Shown here: piece after piece, positions 48,164 to 56,827 of the stretch
Layout of the letters: each line of letters starts with the position of its first letter
How positions within the stretch are numbered: position 1 is the first letter of the stretch
Assembly (NCBI GenBank): GCA_963848115.1
Contig: CAWKCP010000001.1
Coordinates: 62,001 to 126,000 of the forward strand
Origin: JAWKOK01 sp963848115
GTDB taxonomy: Bacteria > Chloroflexota > Anaerolineae > Caldilineales > Caldilineaceae
Reading direction: 5' to 3'
DNA length: 64,000 bases
Notes under the pieces: generated by a model
What the model was told of the DNA's origin: nothing
Seen by the model: the letters and a program-made list of their open reading frames with translations, nothing else
The model's database searches: none
Made by a program: the position numbers and the translations under genes

Positions 48164-49240
48164 ATGAAAATGAACCTAATCGAACGTTACTTACAAAAAG
48201 TTGGTCGCTCACTCACCTCTGTTCAAAGAGAGGACACTCTTACAGAACTGCGGTCGTCCTTATATCACGCTTTGGAGAGCAACGAGCAGAGAGAGCCAGA
48301 GGACGCCCAAGTTGCCGCCGTCATCAAAGAGATGGGCACGCCCAGGGAGATCGCGGCCTCCTACAATCCAATGCAAGAATATCTCATCGGCCCTACCCTC
48401 TACCCGCTCTTCAAGAGGGTCGTGGGAATTGTCTTCACTGCTGCCGTTAGTGCTCAACTGTTGGTGATTCTGCTTTCCCTCATCTTCACCGGAGAAGCCG
48501 TAAGTTTTTCGGCAGAGTTATGGAATATTCTTGAGCGCCTACCTGCGATTTTCGGTTTTGTCGTAGCCGCCTTCTGGGGTTTACAGCGGTTGGATCTACA
48601 GCCCGATGAACGTCAATTTGATGTTGCTGGTGAGTTTGATCCCTACAAATTGCCGCCGCTGGACTCTCTGCCGGAGCCAGTTGGCCGCGGTAAAAAAGGT
48701 TTCGAGATTCTCGTGAGCGTTATGGCTCTCAGCTTTTTAGCTCACTTTGTGCAGCAAGGTAGTCTTGCTCTAGGGGAAGGGAGCGGCCTTTTTGCTAACC
48801 CGATCCTTGAGCGCCTTTTCCCTTGGGTCGCTCTTTCCATGCTGGCGGCCATCATGCTCGATATCGTGCTGCTATGGCAAGGTCGCTGGCACCGTTCCAC
48901 CCGTATCGCGGCCATCGTGTCTAATCTGCTTTGCCTCACAGTTTTGGTGCTGCTGATTCTGGGACATCAGCGTTGGCTGGCGGCGGCGGGCTTTCCTGGG
49001 CTTTTTGATACCCTTGTCTTGATGCCAGAGATGTTTGAGTCTGGTTTACAGGTGGTTGGTATGGTTGCGTTTCGCATGATCTTCATCGTTGCGGCAGTGA
49101 TTGTGGGCATTGAGACAGTTGTCCATAGCGTTAGGCTGTTCCGCTCCGAAATGCGTGATCGCCCCTCACATTTATCAGTTTCAAATGCATCCGACTCGTC
49201 AGCCACCCAATCCGATCAGCAGGGTTCACAGGCAGCATAA
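48164..49240 (+). CDS. HAAS-domain membrane protein
   Basis: A 358-residue protein. The N-terminal cytoplasmic HAAS-type helical domain (MNLIERYLQKVGRSLTSVQR ... VAAVIKEMGTPREIAASYNP) is a signalling module usually linked to PadR regulators. About six hydrophobic segments follow (for example VVGIVFTAAVSAQLLVILLS and FRMIFIVAAVIVGIETVVHS). No PadR gene is adjacent, so the usual partner is missing here. The start is ATG 48164; a second ATG lies at 48170. Confidence 0.75.
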   Translation: MKMNLIERYLQKVGRSLTSVQREDTLTELRSSLYHALESNEQREPEDAQVAAVIKEMGTPREIAASYNPMQEYLIGPTLYPLFKRVVGIVFTAAVSAQLLVILLSLIFTGEAVSFSAELWNILERLPAIFGFVVAAFWGLQRLDLQPDERQFDVAGEFDPYKLPPLDSLPEPVGRGKKGFEILVSVMALSFLAHFVQQGSLALGEGSGLFANPILERLFPWVALSMLAAIMLDIVLLWQGRWHRSTRIAAIVSNLLCLTVLVLLILGHQRWLAAAGFPGLFDTLVLMPEMFESGLQVVGMVAFRMIFIVAAVIVGIETVVHSVRLFRSEMRDRPSHLSVSNASDSSATQSDQQGSQAA

Positions 49241-49482
49241 ATTGGTACAGAAATCTTGATCAAAACTGGCACATATTGGCGGACGTGGACCCAATCATCC
49301 AACAGCCTGCGCTCATGATCTATGGCGACCGTGATTTGATCCCGAAGTTTGAAAAACTTGCAGAGTTCGTGCCCAATGTGGAAGTTGCCAATCTGGATGC
49401 CGGGCATTGGATTCAGCAAGAAAGACCGGAAGAAACAAATCAAACGATTTTGAAATGGCTGGAACAGTACGGTGCCACCTAG
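49240..49482 (+). pseudogene. alpha/beta hydrolase C-terminal fragment
   Basis: The frame reads NWYRNLDQNWHILADVDPII, QQPALMIYGDRDLIPKF and LDAGHWIQQERPEETNQTIL. These are the late strand, the acid (GDRD) and the catalytic His (AGHW) of epoxide-hydrolase-like alpha/beta hydrolases. The nucleophile half is absent. Homology begins exactly at the stop of the HAAS gene, a join made by deletion or recombination. Confidence 0.7.
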
Positions 49483-49645
49483 TCCCAAGAGCGTTTCAGG
49501 GCTAAGCATGTCCTCCGGCTTGACCGGAGGGTGGAATGAGACGCCGAAGGCAACGAGCGGTTCACCGTCCGGAAACGCATAAAAACAAACTGTTAGAGTC
49601 ATCAGCTAAACTACTATAACAGAGAAGATAATAGGGAAGGATAAT

Positions 49646-49831
49646 ATGACGCCAAAAAGAGCGACTTACGCTAACTACTTCATCTCAATCGTTTTCGCAG
49701 CAGCGATGATAGGGACATCTCTCATGATTGACGATAAAGACATTTCACAAACAGTTGTCTTTATTCTAATCACTATCTGGTTCGTGCCATTTTTCTATCT
49801 GAATGGCGTAAAAAATCGAAAACAGAATTAG
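49646..49831 (+). CDS. small two-helix membrane protein
   Basis: A 61-residue protein with two hydrophobic segments (YFISIVFAAAMIGTSLMI and TVVFILITIWFVPFFYLN) and a basic tail. GAAGGA lies before ATG 49646. I do not recognise a family. It precedes a serine hydrolase by 35 bases and may be co-transcribed. Confidence 0.6.
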   Translation: MTPKRATYANYFISIVFAAAMIGTSLMIDDKDISQTVVFILITIWFVPFFYLNGVKNRKQN

Positions 49832-49866
49832 GCATCATAACCTGCGTAGGGGGTAGCCATTATCTA

Positions 49867-50937
49867 ATGTCAAAAAAGAAACGCATCATTCAAATACTTA
49901 GAATAATCATGCCTATGGTGGGCCTAATCTGTATCGTGGTCTTCTCGCCCTGGGACGGCATATGGGCTTGGATAACGCCATTACCGGACACTGTCCAAGA
50001 ACAAGTCGATGACGTAATTGGTCATGGTTTGGATGGCATGATTGTGTACGTGGATGAAGCGGGCCAGCCCCCGGCATTTTATGCAGCCGGCTGGAAAGAC
50101 CGAGAAAATCAAATACCAGCCGACCCACAATCATTATTCAAGATTGCCAGTATCAGCAAGTTATATGTCGCCGCTGCCACTGCCAAACTGGTCAATGACC
50201 AACGCTTGTCGCTGGATGATACGCTCGCTGATCACTTTCCAGAACTTGTGGGAAGAATTGAAAATACAGAAACCATTACCTTAAAGTTGATGTTGCAGCA
50301 TCGGAGTGGCATTCCCAATTGGGCTGACCATCCTGATTATCCATGGGACAACCCACCGCAAAGCAGTAGCGAAGTGCTTGCATTCGCCCTGGATTTGCCT
50401 GCTGACTTTGAACCGGATGAAAGTTATGGCTATTCAAATACAAACTATTTTTTGATTGCAGAGGCCATCGATAATGTGTTGGGCTATAGCCATCTTCAAT
50501 ATATCAAAGAGGAAATTCTGATACCGCTCGGGTTAAACAACACTTTTGGTTCGCTTAGGGAAGTGGATACAGATGATGTGATGAGTGGCTACTACGTAGG
50601 CTGGGAGCCCGATTTGAGAAGTACTTATTTCGGCTCAATGGTAGCGACAGCCGAGGATGTGGGCATATTCTTGAGGGCCTTAAACGATGGCTCATTGTTA
50701 GATGATAATGAACAGGCTATTTACTCCTCTATCTACGTGTATGAACATACCGGCTTGTTACCGGGATACTACAGTATCGCTCGTTACCATAGTGATATTG
50801 ATACAGTCGTCGTTCAGTTTGTAAATACAATCGGTGGAACCCCGATAGCTCCGATTTTTGATACAGGCGGTGGAACCAAGGTGATGGTATCGAATGTCGT
50901 TTACAACCGTATTGTTAAGATACTACGCAGGGAATAA
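49867..50937 (+). CDS. beta-lactamase-family (class C-like) serine hydrolase
   Basis: A 356-residue protein with an N-terminal membrane anchor or signal (IIMPMVGLICIVVFSPWDGI). The active-site SxxK is SISK in KIASISKLYVAAAT and the second motif is YSNTNY (YxN). The late HxG-type motif is possibly HTGLLPGYYS. Members are esterases, D-aminopeptidases or peptidases; true beta-lactamase activity is unlikely to be the default. It is intact. Confidence 0.87.
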   Translation: MSKKKRIIQILRIIMPMVGLICIVVFSPWDGIWAWITPLPDTVQEQVDDVIGHGLDGMIVYVDEAGQPPAFYAAGWKDRENQIPADPQSLFKIASISKLYVAAATAKLVNDQRLSLDDTLADHFPELVGRIENTETITLKLMLQHRSGIPNWADHPDYPWDNPPQSSSEVLAFALDLPADFEPDESYGYSNTNYFLIAEAIDNVLGYSHLQYIKEEILIPLGLNNTFGSLREVDTDDVMSGYYVGWEPDLRSTYFGSMVATAEDVGIFLRALNDGSLLDDNEQAIYSSIYVYEHTGLLPGYYSIARYHSDIDTVVVQFVNTIGGTPIAPIFDTGGGTKVMVSNVVYNRIVKILRRE

Positions 50938-51548
50938 ATATTTATGAGTAAGCATCCGAATTCTTCGGACAATCAAAGATTAGAGGCTCGCCATAGCGCC
51001 GCCTAATAGGGTTTGCAGCGGACGTGAAGCGCGCTTGATGCAGACGTTAGGATTGCTACCGCTTTTATCGGAAGAATCTTGAGGCTAACAACTATTGTTG
51101 GCCCATGGCCCGTTTTGCGAATGTCGTTTGACCTCGTCAGGCGGCTGCCGAAGCCAAACTTTCTGGTTGCGTTAGTGACGTATGGTTTCAACTGCGAAGC
51201 AGATAAATCCACACTCGTACTCATTGCTGTTTGGGGCCAATCTTGATGAAAAGCTTGCTCGCAATGCCCTTCATCAGACGCGACTCTTTTTGTCAAGCAT
51301 CAGAGTGAGCAAGAGGCGCCTGCAAATCTAACATCGGCTCAAGCTGACGAGCTATGATCTCGGCTTGACCGGGTGGTCGCTCGCATTGTATCTTAGCTGG
51401 ACATGCGCCTGAGCAGCGCCGCATTTGCTCACTGCTTAGCCAGGTCGTCATGTGGCTAAGACAGCCTCTTGCCACTGTTGGCCGCCAACGAATCTCGATG
51501 AAATATGTTGAAACCCGCCTAGCCACCAAAACAAAGGAGAAGAACAGA
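50938..51548. other. spacer without gene; attC-like relic at 51001-51052
   Basis: No protein family is recognisable over these 610 bases. At 51001-51052 GCCTAATAGGG ... GACGTTAGGAT has the edge words of an integron attC site (CCTAA and GTTAGG) with a partly pairing centre (TGCA and AAGCGC). The match is weaker than at 40969 and 52158. Confidence 0.35.
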
Positions 51549-52034
51549 ATGAAACCAGCCGTCGTGAACTCCCCTTCTGACACACAGGTTGAGGTCGTTA
51601 GAAGCTTCGACGCACCAGTTGACTCGGTTTGGAAACCTTTCACCGACGCTGACTTGGTTCGTCACTGGATGCTTGGACCGCCGGGCTGGTCGATGCCCAT
51701 CTGCGAGATGGACTTTCGAGTCGGCGGTAAGTACGAGAACGTATTTCGAAATGAAGCAAACGGTTCGGAGATTGCAATTGTTGGCGACTTTCGTGAAATC
51801 GAAACGCATAGCAAGATCGTTCAAGACGAAAAGCATTTGATAGGCGATTCAGCCGACGACACAAGCCAAGAAACGGTCGTCACCATCACTTTTCAGAAGA
51901 CGGACCTGGGTACGACGGTCACCACGTTGATCGAGTATGCGTCAACTAAGGCACGCGATGAGGCCTTGGCGACTGGAATGGGAGCTGCAATGGAAATGGG
52001 GTACCGTCGCATCGATGAGCTCTTGGTTGGCTGA
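51549..52034 (+). CDS. SRPBCC (AHSA1-like) domain protein
   Basis: A 161-residue START-like protein of the AHSA1/activator-of-Hsp90 type. Typical blocks are VVRSFDAPVDSVWKPFTDAD, HWMLGPPGWSMPICEMDFRV and GGKYENVF, with IEYASTKARDEALATGM near the end. The start is ATG 51549, with GGAG 11 bases upstream. Such proteins often sit beside ArsR regulators, but none is present here. It is flanked by attC-like sites, fitting a single-gene cassette. Confidence 0.85.
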   Translation: MKPAVVNSPSDTQVEVVRSFDAPVDSVWKPFTDADLVRHWMLGPPGWSMPICEMDFRVGGKYENVFRNEANGSEIAIVGDFREIETHSKIVQDEKHLIGDSADDTSQETVVTITFQKTDLGTTVTTLIEYASTKARDEALATGMGAAMEMGYRRIDELLVG

Positions 52035-52157
52035 TCGCATTTCAGTTCTACAGTCGATTGGACCGACCACAGCGAATAGTGCGCCGGCATAGTTTCACGT
52101 GCTTGGGTGGTTTACACTGAGCATGTCGAATCGTACTCAGCTTCAACCCGCAGCACC

Positions 52158-52247
52158 ATATAACAAAAAAATGCACCGGAGTTGCCGACCGGGCCGAATC
52201 TGAAGTCAACGTCGCCGGCGGCAACCCGGTGATTTTGGTCGTTAGAC
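52158..52247 (+). repeat. attC-like folded site
   Basis: The left side is TATAACAAAAAAATGCACCG and the right side ends TGGTCGTTAGAC (GTTRRRY). The arms CACCGGAGTTGCCG and, on the other strand, CACCGGGTTGCCG pair except for one extra A in the left arm, the hallmark extrahelical base of attC. Length is 90 bp, within the attC range. It separates the SRPBCC and AraC genes. Confidence 0.5.
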
Positions 52248-52294
52248 CGCAAGCGGTGTAATTCATTTGTGTACAAAAAAAGTGGTTTCGCTAA

Positions 52295-53290
52295 ATGGGA
52301 AAAATAACCACATTATTTGTCAAAAAAGTCCTCGAGGAAGTTGATAGTGACATCGATAAGCATGCCTTGGTGCGGTCAATGGGAATTGACTTAGACAGAC
52401 CGGTTTACATGATTTCGGATGCACACTATTATTCATTCTTTGAAAGGGCTGCCGCAATTGATCGAAATGGTACGACGTTGCCGTTAAGAACTGGTGCGGC
52501 AATGCGTTGCGATGACTACGGGGCCTTTGGGCTTGCCTGGAAATCGGCGACCACGCTTCGGGGGTCTTATAACCGGGCAGAGCGCTATGCGCGGGTGCTA
52601 ACCAGTGTTTCCACATATGAAGTGGAGGCCACAAATGAAGGGGCGTACATGCATTTGCACCGTTCCGGGGAGAGACATCTCGGTATGCGCTTGTCGAACG
52701 AGGCGACCATTGCCAGCATCTTAACTATCAGCCAGGAAGTATCCACAGCAGCAATTCATCCGCTAGCCGTTTATTTCAAACACCCGGCTCCCAAGTCCAC
52801 TACAGATCATGAAACCTTTTTTGGCTGTCCGGTCTATTTCGACTCAGATAGAGATGCGTTACTTATCTCAAATGAAAGTCTGCAGACCCCAAACAAGCTT
52901 GGTGATGCCAGCATTTCAAAATTCTTTCAATCGCATCTTGAAACGGAACTTTCGAAGATTGAAGAGGACACTGCACTTGATCGGCAGATTAGGCGGTATG
53001 CAGCGCAATCTCTCAGTGAGGGCATGCCAATGCTCTCGGATGTTGCCCACCATTTTGGGATGAGTGGACGAACCCTGCAGCGACGCTTAGCGGAGTTGGG
53101 ATACTCGTATCAAACCTTAGTTGATGAATCGCGGCGACAGTTAGCCGAACGGCTGTTGCGAGAAACTGACTTTTCCCTGGTTGAAGTTGCATTTATGACC
53201 GGCTTCTCCGAACAAAGTGCTTTTGCCCGCGCATTTAAACGTTGGGCCGGGCAAACCCCTCGAAATTTCCGCATTAATCATCAGATTTAA
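52295..53290 (+). CDS. AraC-family regulator with AraC-binding-like N-terminus
   Basis: A 331-residue regulator of the OruR/ToxR-like AraC group. The N-terminal ~200 residues (VEATNEGAYMHLHRSGER, FFGCPVYFDSDRDALLISNE) are the arabinose-binding-like ligand domain. The C-terminal double HTH reads MLSDVAHHFGMSGRTLQRRL and LVEVAFMTGFSEQSAFARAF, ending RWAGQTPRNFR. Immediately downstream are an NmrA-like reductase, a MIase-like protein and a DUF1772 protein on the same strand, which it may control. Confidence 0.9.
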   Translation: MGKITTLFVKKVLEEVDSDIDKHALVRSMGIDLDRPVYMISDAHYYSFFERAAAIDRNGTTLPLRTGAAMRCDDYGAFGLAWKSATTLRGSYNRAERYARVLTSVSTYEVEATNEGAYMHLHRSGERHLGMRLSNEATIASILTISQEVSTAAIHPLAVYFKHPAPKSTTDHETFFGCPVYFDSDRDALLISNESLQTPNKLGDASISKFFQSHLETELSKIEEDTALDRQIRRYAAQSLSEGMPMLSDVAHHFGMSGRTLQRRLAELGYSYQTLVDESRRQLAERLLRETDFSLVEVAFMTGFSEQSAFARAFKRWAGQTPRNFRINHQI

Positions 53291-53482
53291 CCACAATACC
53301 TGCATATTTGGCGTGACATGTCAAAAAATTGACAGAGATCGTCAATAAATATCAGCGCCTGTTTGTTATTATCGCTTGCAACTAAGGACGATATGGCTTC
53401 GTCAAGGTTGCTTTTCATTATTTGCAATACCGCAAATTCGGAGAGCAATCTCATCTACTCACTTTAACTTAGGAGGCAAGCT

Positions 53483-54331
53483 ATGACACATTTAAATAAC
53501 AACAGTACGGCTGACTTTACAAGGCCTATTCTGGTTCTTGGCGGAACCGGAAAAACGGGGCGCCGCATTGTCACCGGTCTACAGGCGAAGGGAATTCCGG
53601 TTCGAGTTGGTTCACGTTCCGCTACTCCATCTTTTGACTGGAACAACGAGAAAAGCTGGGATGCCTGTTTAGCAGATGTTGAAGCGATATACATCTCCTA
53701 TTCACCAGATTTGGCTATGCCCGGCGCAACCGATGCTATTCAAGCCCTGGTTGACCGGGCCAAACAAAAGGGTGTCCAGCGCGTGGTATTGCTGTCTGGC
53801 CGTGGAGAAGCCGAGGCCCAGGCCTGTGAACGCATTGTCCAAGAAAGTGGTCTGGCATGGACGATTGTTCGAGCCAGTTGGTTCTATCAAAATTTTTCTG
53901 AAGGCGCTTTTGTTGACATGGTTTCTGCTGGACAGATCACGTTACCGGCAGGCGATACCCCCGAACCCTTTGTTGATGTTGATGATATTGCGGAGGTCGC
54001 TATCGTGGCGTTAAGCGAGTCGGGCCATGCCGGAGAGGTTTATGAGGTTACAGGTCCGCGCCTGATGACCTTTACAGACATTGCGGAGGAGCTGTCAAAA
54101 GTAACCGAGCGCGAGATTACATACATTCAGGTTCCCCACAATGCCTTTGTTAGCGAAGTTGCGAATTCTGGCGCTCCTAAGGATGTTGTTTGGATGTTAG
54201 ATTATCTTTTCTCTACGGTATTGGATGGACGCAATGCCTACCTGACCGATGGGGTGCAGCGTGCCCTTGGTCGTCCGCCACGAGATTTCGCTGAGTACGC
54301 GCGAACTGCCGCCGCCTCTGGCGTATGGTAA
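53483..54331 (+). CDS. NmrA-like NAD(P)-binding protein
   Basis: A 282-residue atypical short-chain dehydrogenase. The nucleotide motif is ILVLGGTGKTGRRIVTGL, followed by GVQRVVLLSGRGEAEA and the FYQNFSEGAF region. Relatives are sugar-nucleotide epimerase-like or redox-sensing proteins. AGGAGG lies six bases before ATG 53483. An AraC-type regulator lies upstream and a small MIase-like gene downstream. Confidence 0.87.
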   Translation: MTHLNNNSTADFTRPILVLGGTGKTGRRIVTGLQAKGIPVRVGSRSATPSFDWNNEKSWDACLADVEAIYISYSPDLAMPGATDAIQALVDRAKQKGVQRVVLLSGRGEAEAQACERIVQESGLAWTIVRASWFYQNFSEGAFVDMVSAGQITLPAGDTPEPFVDVDDIAEVAIVALSESGHAGEVYEVTGPRLMTFTDIAEELSKVTEREITYIQVPHNAFVSEVANSGAPKDVVWMLDYLFSTVLDGRNAYLTDGVQRALGRPPRDFAEYARTAAASGVW

Positions 54332-54447
54332 TAACACAGTGATGGGCGTTAACGAGGGTGATTACCGCGATCGGGATGCTATCCGTACCTGGGCAAGAAA
54401 TATCGATCTAAGATTAGTACAAAAACAGTGATAAAGGAGACATACGA

Positions 54448-54699
54448 ATGCGTTTTATGCTGACAGCTACGTGGAAACAACCGTTTGATGAGACAGCGAT
54501 GGCCCTAATGCCCGCCGAGGAAGCCAGAGCGGACGAATTAGCCGAACAAGGGATTATGGAAGCCTTGTATCTCCCGGCTGATCAATCGGGTGCGTGGACA
54601 GTTTGGCGATGTGAATCGCACAATCAAGTTCAAGAAATCGCCCAGACGCTGCCTCTGGACGAGTTTCTAAACTTCGAGATTACGCCATTGGAAGATTGA
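54448..54699 (+). CDS. muconolactone-isomerase-like small protein
   Basis: An 83-residue ferredoxin-like fold protein (MRFMLTATWKQPFDETAMAL ... SGAWTVWRCESHNQVQEIAQ, ending LPLDEFLNFEITPLED). The pattern matches the MIase/YCII-like dimeric alpha-beta barrel group. A GGAG site precedes ATG 54448. These proteins are commonly found beside NmrA and DUF1772 genes, as here. Function is unknown. Confidence 0.7.
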   Translation: MRFMLTATWKQPFDETAMALMPAEEARADELAEQGIMEALYLPADQSGAWTVWRCESHNQVQEIAQTLPLDEFLNFEITPLED

Positions 54700-54825
54700 G
54701 ACCAATTCGCTCGGCCAGGATTGACAGAGTCAACGTAGCAACTCGGCTTTGTCAATCCAGCCCGGCGTAAAGGCGTAATCATTTTTCTATCAAAGGTACC
54801 CATCTTATTTTTAGGGAGCTTTTCT

Positions 54826-55320
54826 ATGTCCATCGAGAGTATTTTTCAACTCATCTTAATCTTAGCCACATTTTTTACTTCGCTGGTGGCGGGATTCCTG
54901 TTTGCTTTTGCTATCGTGGTGATGCCCGGCATCAAGCGCTTGAACGACCGGGAGTTTATCCGTGCGTTTCAGGTGATGGATGGCATCATCCAGAACAATC
55001 ACCCGCTTTTTATCATCGTCTGGGTCGGTTCTGTATTGACCCTCATTGCTTCAGCCATTTTCGGCATCTGGCAACTGGATGGTATTGCCCGGATCACCCT
55101 GTTACTGGTTACATTTGTCTATCTTGTTGGGGTTCAGCTTCCAACCATCACCAGAAACGTTCCCTTAAACAACCGGCTCCAAGCACTCGATACCTCTTCA
55201 GCAGATAACACCATGCAAAAACAGAGCCGCAACGATTTTGAATCCCGGTGGAACTTTTGGAATTCTTTCAGGACTATTTTAGCAAGTCTGGTATCTGTTA
55301 CATTAATGATTTTGCTTTGA
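54826..55320 (+). CDS. DUF1772-type membrane protein
   Basis: A 164-residue protein with four hydrophobic segments (FQLILILATFFTSLVAGFLF, FAFAIVVMPGIKRL, LFIIVWVGSVLTLIASAIFG, ILASLVSVTLMILL). The VVMPGIKRLNDREFIRAFQV block and the NNRLQALDT loop match DUF1772 (anthrone-oxygenase-like) proteins. It follows the NmrA and MIase-like genes on the same strand. Confidence 0.82.
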   Translation: MSIESIFQLILILATFFTSLVAGFLFAFAIVVMPGIKRLNDREFIRAFQVMDGIIQNNHPLFIIVWVGSVLTLIASAIFGIWQLDGIARITLLLVTFVYLVGVQLPTITRNVPLNNRLQALDTSSADNTMQKQSRNDFESRWNFWNSFRTILASLVSVTLMILL

Positions 55321-55347
55321 TATGCGATTAAAATAACGGGAATATCT

Positions 55348-56031
55348 ATGACAATTGATCGATCTACATTGCCTCAAAATGTCCGTCGTTGGCTGGACAA
55401 AGCTGTCCCTGTAGATGTTGGTTCTCCAAACAAGATTCTAAATACCCAGCAAGGAGAAATGGATATTCGAGGTAAATGGATACCGTTCACCGCGCAGACC
55501 ATCAACCAACCTCAACCATTTAGTTTTGTCTGGAAAGCTCGATTTAAGGTTATGCCAGGGGTATGGCTGATTGCCGAAGATGGTCATAATGCTGAGAGTG
55601 GGTGGGGCGGGGCCAAACTGTGGGGGATCATTCCAATGGGTGGGCGTAATAGCCCGGAAGTGTTGAGGATGCAAGTTGTACGCAGTTTGGCTGAATTGGC
55701 ATGGAATCCACAGTTTGTATTGACCCTACCGGGTCTGGAGTGGAAAGATACAGATGATACGACCTTCGAGGTGCGTTCCGTTTTTGAGGGTCAAGAAGTT
55801 TTAGTAAGTTTTGAGTTGAATGAGGAAGATGAAATTATCCGTGCGTTTGGCAAACGTCATTATGATGTATCAGATGGTTTTGTAGAAGCAAGATGGCAAT
55901 ATGAATTTTCTGACTATGGGGAATATGGAGGGGTACATATTCCTGCCTTTGCAGTAGCCAGATATGAGAAACCTGATGGGGTCTGGGAATATTGGCGAGG
56001 TCGGATTACATCTGTAGTAGTAGAGTATTAA
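55348..56031 (+). CDS. DUF6544-like protein
   Basis: A 227-residue soluble protein: LPQNVRRWLDKAVPVDVGSP, FSFVWKARFKVMPGVWLIAE and ELAWNPQFVLTLPGLEWKDT. These blocks are typical of DUF6544, a family of unknown function common in environmental isolates. The GC content is lower than in the core genes. It closes the plus-strand accessory run. Confidence 0.75.
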   Translation: MTIDRSTLPQNVRRWLDKAVPVDVGSPNKILNTQQGEMDIRGKWIPFTAQTINQPQPFSFVWKARFKVMPGVWLIAEDGHNAESGWGGAKLWGIIPMGGRNSPEVLRMQVVRSLAELAWNPQFVLTLPGLEWKDTDDTTFEVRSVFEGQEVLVSFELNEEDEIIRAFGKRHYDVSDGFVEARWQYEFSDYGEYGGVHIPAFAVARYEKPDGVWEYWRGRITSVVVEY

Positions 56032-56101
56032 GTGCAGAGCACGGCCTAACAATGCCAATGCAGCGGACTGCCCAAGCTGCTTTTTATCGAGGTCGGGTAG
56101 C

Positions 56102-56371
56102 TTGAAAGTGAAGGACATATTTGAGCGAAATTTCGAGCTTCGGCTGCACTTTCCAACGAGAGATATCTTCCACGTGAGCGAAGTCCGGTCATTTTTTTGC
56201 GTGATCGGCAGTTACTTTGCACGGACAAACAATCTTTCGCGAGCACTCCACCACTACTGTATTATGGCCGATGTTGAGCCGGACCATCCTGCCACGAAAT
56301 GCCTTGGCGATGAGATTGTTCGTAAAGAAATTGAGAAGCTATCGCGAAAAATGTCGCGGTACAGAAGGTAA
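56102..56371 (+). CDS. possible small hypothetical protein
   Basis: An 89-codon frame from a TTG start reads MKVKDIFERNFELRLHFPTR, then ARTNNLSRALHHYCIMADVE and EPDHPATKCLGDEIVRKEIE. The second half looks like a short TPR-type helical hairpin. There is no clear ribosome binding site, and the family is unknown. Just upstream, 56044-56065 (GGCCTAACAATGCCAATGCA) resembles the left half of an attC site, so this could be a cassette gene. Confidence 0.3.
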   Translation: MKVKDIFERNFELRLHFPTRDIFHVSEVRSFFCVIGSYFARTNNLSRALHHYCIMADVEPDHPATKCLGDEIVRKEIEKLSRKMSRYRR

Positions 56372-56432
56372 AAGAAACCGACGGCAGTGTAAAGCGAAAT
56401 ACATGGCAGCAATCGATTCACCAAATTTCAAT

Positions 56433-56461
56433 TTGACATGCGCGCGCTGACGTGATATTCT
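56433..56461 (+). promoter_or_regulatory. promoter of the aromatic amino acid operon leader
   Basis: TTGACA (56433-56438), a 17-base spacer and TATTCT (56456-56461) make a near-consensus sigma-70 promoter. Transcription would start near 56468, about 360 bases before aroH. Confidence 0.65.
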
Positions 56462-56625
56462 TGCCGCTATTCGAACGATAGGCTATTGCAACGACGGCGA
56501 AACAGCGCTCTTCACCAAGTAGACATCAACCGATATGTCAGTCCAATTGCGTCATCACAGCCAGCAAGCAGAAATGCTCGAGAGCAGTTCACACACTGCT
56601 CCGGCTTTCTATGCTTTGGATTCTG

Positions 56626-56657
56626 ACCCACGCTATGTCCAGCGTGGGTTTTATTTT
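56626..56657 (+). terminator. hairpin with T-rich tail in the aro leader
   Basis: ACCCACGCT and AGCGTGGGT form a perfect 9-bp stem around ATGTCC, followed by TTTATTTT. It could terminate leader transcription or act as the pause hairpin of an attenuator. Confidence 0.65.
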
Positions 56658-56757
56658 GGCGCCTATTGGTTTAGCTACTTTTTTAGCAACGTTTCGCCAT
56701 CCTGCGATGCGGAAGGACCGGTTGTGACTGAATAGTCACGCAATGAAGCTGGACTTT

Positions 56758-56796
56758 ACGAGAGCGAGGATGGAAATCCCGCTCTCGTTTTTTTTT
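56758..56796 (+). terminator. strong intrinsic terminator just before aroH
   Basis: ACGAGAGCG pairs with CGCTCTCGT; after a bulged A the stem continues GGAT/ATCC and closes on a GGAA tetraloop. Nine T follow. It ends 31 bases before the aroH start codon, so read-through must be controlled. Confidence 0.9.
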
Positions 56797-56827
56797 GCCC
56801 GGATATTGGTTGGAAAGGAAACAAGCA

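Larger units (their letters stand above)
56468..56827 (+). promoter_or_regulatory. candidate attenuator leader of the aro/phe/tyr operon
   Basis: Between the promoter and aroH lie two terminator-like hairpins (56626-56657 and 56758-56796). A 66-codon frame (ATG 56535 to TAG 56733) contains FYFGAYWFSYFF at 56649-56684: nine aromatic residues in twelve. CCATCCT (56697-56703) can pair with AGGATGG (56767-56773) in the second terminator, a possible antiterminator. GGCGAAAC (56496-56503) can pair with GTTTCGCC (56691-56698), which overlaps the antiterminator strand. GTGACT-GAAT-AGTCAC surrounds the stop codon. Neither possible start of the frame has a clear ribosome binding site, and another frame gives a hydrophobic peptide, so the peptide itself is uncertain. 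Confidence 0.5.

Noticed and set aside
49501..49610. Another attC-like site after the hydrolase fragment
   Set aside because: It has GTTAGAG at the right edge but no pairing arms with the left side.
56611..56727. Hydrophobic 38-codon frame inside the aro leader (MLWILTHAMSSVGFILAPIG...)
   Set aside because: No ribosome binding site; T-rich sequence gives hydrophobic codons in this frame by chance. It is nevertheless the main competitor of the aromatic leader-peptide reading.
56698..56800. T-box riboswitch before aroH
   Set aside because: No T-box antiterminator motif and no specifier-loop architecture were found.
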